Assembly: GCA_024641725.1 (NCBI GenBank)
Contig: JAHECM010000098.1
Coordinates: forward strand, 1 to 6,764
Length of the DNA stretch: 6,764 nt
Origin: Limnohabitans sp.
GTDB lineage: Bacteria; Pseudomonadota; Gammaproteobacteria; Burkholderiales; Burkholderiaceae_C
Direction: 5' to 3'
Numbering within the stretch: position 1 is the stretch's first letter; every line of letters starts with the position of its first letter. Shown piece by piece: positions 5,471 to 6,764 of this stretch. Made by a program: the position numbers and the translations under genes. The notes under the pieces were generated by a model, which ran no database searches, was not told where the DNA came from, and saw only the letters and a program-made list of their open reading frames with translations.

Positions 5471-6712
5471 GTGAAAAAAACAGCTTTATTGATGTTCTGT
5501 GCCTTGTCATTGACCCCGGTTTTTGCGCAGAAAACGACCATCACCGTGGCGGCATTTCCGGCCGTGGATGAAATCGTCAAGGCGTCATTGCAAGAGTGGC
5601 AGAAAAAAAACCCCAATGTGGAAGTGAAAGTGGTCGGGCGTGAATACGCAGATCACCACACGGCCATGACCACGGCCCTGGCCACTGCCACTGGCTTGCC
5701 GGATGTCATGACCATTGAATATGGTTATTTGGGGCGATTTGCGCAAAGTGGAGGTCTTGAGGACTTGGAAAAGTCACCCTATCTACTGAGCCAGCACGCG
5801 AACAAAATGGTGCCTTACGCCATGGCTCAAGGACGTACCGCCAACCACGGGCAAGTGGCCATACCAACAGACATAGGGCCAGGAGCCCTGTTTTATCGAC
5901 ATGATGTGTTGACCAAAGCGAAGGTCAAAGAGTCAGATTTGACCCAGTCATGGGAAAGCTTTATCGACAGTGGATTGAAGATCAAACAAAGTACAGGCGC
6001 TCATTTGGTTGCGCATGCAAGAGATGTCAAAGACATCGTGATCAGAACAGGCATCCCTGAGGGTGAAGGGGTGTACTTTGATGCGCAAGGTAAGTCGGTC
6101 ATTGAAACAGCACCACGTTTCAAGCGCGCATTTGAAGTCGCTCAAAAAATCAGAGCCCAAGGTCTCGATGGCAAGATCAATGCATGGTCCAACGAATGGG
6201 GTGAGGCGCTCAAAAGAGGAACAGTGACTGTTCAAATGATGGGGGCGTGGTTGGGTGGTCATTTGCAAAATTGGCTGGCCCCCAATACCAGTGGCTTGTG
6301 GCGTTCTACAGTTTTGCCCGAGCGCATTGCCACCTCATGGGGAGGCACCTTCTATGCCATACCCAAAAAGGCAGTTCACAAAGATCTCGCATGGAGTTTG
6401 GTGCAACACCTTGCGCTGAACACCCGTCAGCAACAAATGGCGTTTGAAAAATTCAACGCGTTCCCTGCATTGATCGAAGCACAAAGCGGTGACTTCTTTA
6501 ATCAACCGGTGAGTTTCCTTGGGGGTCAAAAAGCCAGGCTCGATTGGAAACTGACGGCATCTCAAATCAAGCCAACGATGGTCTTCAAAAACGACAGTGT
6601 GGCCGAGGAGATTGTGAATGCCGAACTTGATTTGGTCTTGAATAAAAACAAGCCGATCGATCAGGCGCTGAAAGATGCGCATCGTTTGGTGCAAAGAAGG
6701 GCAAGTCGTTGA
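5471..6712 (+). CDS. ABC transporter family-1 solute-binding protein, probably sugar-binding
   Basis: A 413-residue periplasmic protein that captures a solute and delivers it to an inner-membrane ABC importer. The first 19 residues, MKKTALLMFCALSLTPVFA, form a classic Sec signal with cleavage at VFA-Q; no lipobox is seen. The mature part has the family-1 pattern: ITVAAFPAVDEIVKASLQEWQKKNP (24-48), the domain-crossing region TGLPDVMTIEYGYLGRFAQSGGLEDLE (74-100), VAIPTDIGPGALFYRHDVLTKA (129-150), VTVQMMGAWLGGHL (252-265) and SWGGTFYAIPKK (289-300). Length is normal for sugar binders, but the exact substrate cannot be told. An in-frame ATG at 5441 would add ten residues. I prefer the GTG at 5471 because it follows an AAGAGA ribosome-site-like stretch, gives a cleaner signal, and keeps the operator outside the coding region. 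The stop overlaps the next gene's ATG by one base. Base composition is lower in GC than upstream genes. Confidence 0.92.
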   Translation: MKKTALLMFCALSLTPVFAQKTTITVAAFPAVDEIVKASLQEWQKKNPNVEVKVVGREYADHHTAMTTALATATGLPDVMTIEYGYLGRFAQSGGLEDLEKSPYLLSQHANKMVPYAMAQGRTANHGQVAIPTDIGPGALFYRHDVLTKAKVKESDLTQSWESFIDSGLKIKQSTGAHLVAHARDVKDIVIRTGIPEGEGVYFDAQGKSVIETAPRFKRAFEVAQKIRAQGLDGKINAWSNEWGEALKRGTVTVQMMGAWLGGHLQNWLAPNTSGLWRSTVLPERIATSWGGTFYAIPKKAVHKDLAWSLVQHLALNTRQQQMAFEKFNAFPALIEAQSGDFFNQPVSFLGGQKARLDWKLTASQIKPTMVFKNDSVAEEIVNAELDLVLNKNKPIDQALKDAHRLVQRRASR

Positions 6713-6764
6713 TGCGGCCAATTTTGAAACCAACCATCGCACCTTATGTGCTGATCAGTCCGTT
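6712..6764 (+). CDS. ABC transporter permease, N-terminal fragment (probable sugar importer)
   Basis: Only 17 codons are in the window, reading MRPILKPTIAPYVLISP, before the sequence ends. A short basic N-terminus followed by APYVLISP is typical of the MalF-type permease of sugar ABC importers, just before its first membrane helix. The ATG shares one base with the TGA of the binding-protein gene (TGATG), and AGAAGGG at 6695-6701 ends ten bases upstream. Gene order binding protein then permease is usual for these operons, and a second permease would be expected further right. The assignment rests mainly on context. Confidence 0.72.
   Translation, partial: MRPILKPTIAPYVLISP

Overview
The window looks like ordinary chromosome from a GC-rich betaproteobacterium. 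Protein style, codon use and gene types suggest Burkholderiales, probably family Comamonadaceae. This is inferred by eye, without any database comparison. No mobile element, CRISPR array, rRNA, tRNA or phage gene was seen.

Left part (1-2862): the C-terminal end of a NylB/beta-lactamase-fold serine hydrolase runs off the left edge. It converges, with a 6-base gap, on a minus-strand EamA/DMT-type permease. Divergent from that permease is a complete PhoD-family alkaline phosphatase/phosphodiesterase with an export signal. Its stop lies 33 bases from the stop of a minus-strand calcineurin-like metallophosphoesterase.

Middle part (2863-5350): the metallophosphoesterase is the second gene of a two-gene minus-strand operon. 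The first gene is a LysR-type regulator, and the two overlap by four bases (ATGA). Facing away from the regulator is a small gene for a 152-residue protein with two membrane segments and no recognised function. The spacer between them (4692-4830) has plausible promoters in both directions and several short inverted repeats. The small membrane gene ends at a textbook Rho-independent terminator.

Right part (5351-6764): the start of an ABC importer operon. It holds a periplasmic family-1 solute-binding protein, probably for a sugar, and the first 17 codons of an inner-membrane permease whose start overlaps the binding-protein stop. The promoter region has a TTGACA -35 box inside a perfect 9+3+9 inverted repeat, and 30 bases downstream a perfect 14-bp palindrome of the LacI-family operator type. 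This part is clearly less GC-rich than the rest, so it may have a different history.

I do not see a clearly new system. The points most worth a second look are the two-palindrome control region of the ABC operon, the translationally coupled LysR-phosphoesterase pair, and the unknown two-membrane-segment protein sharing the LysR promoter region.
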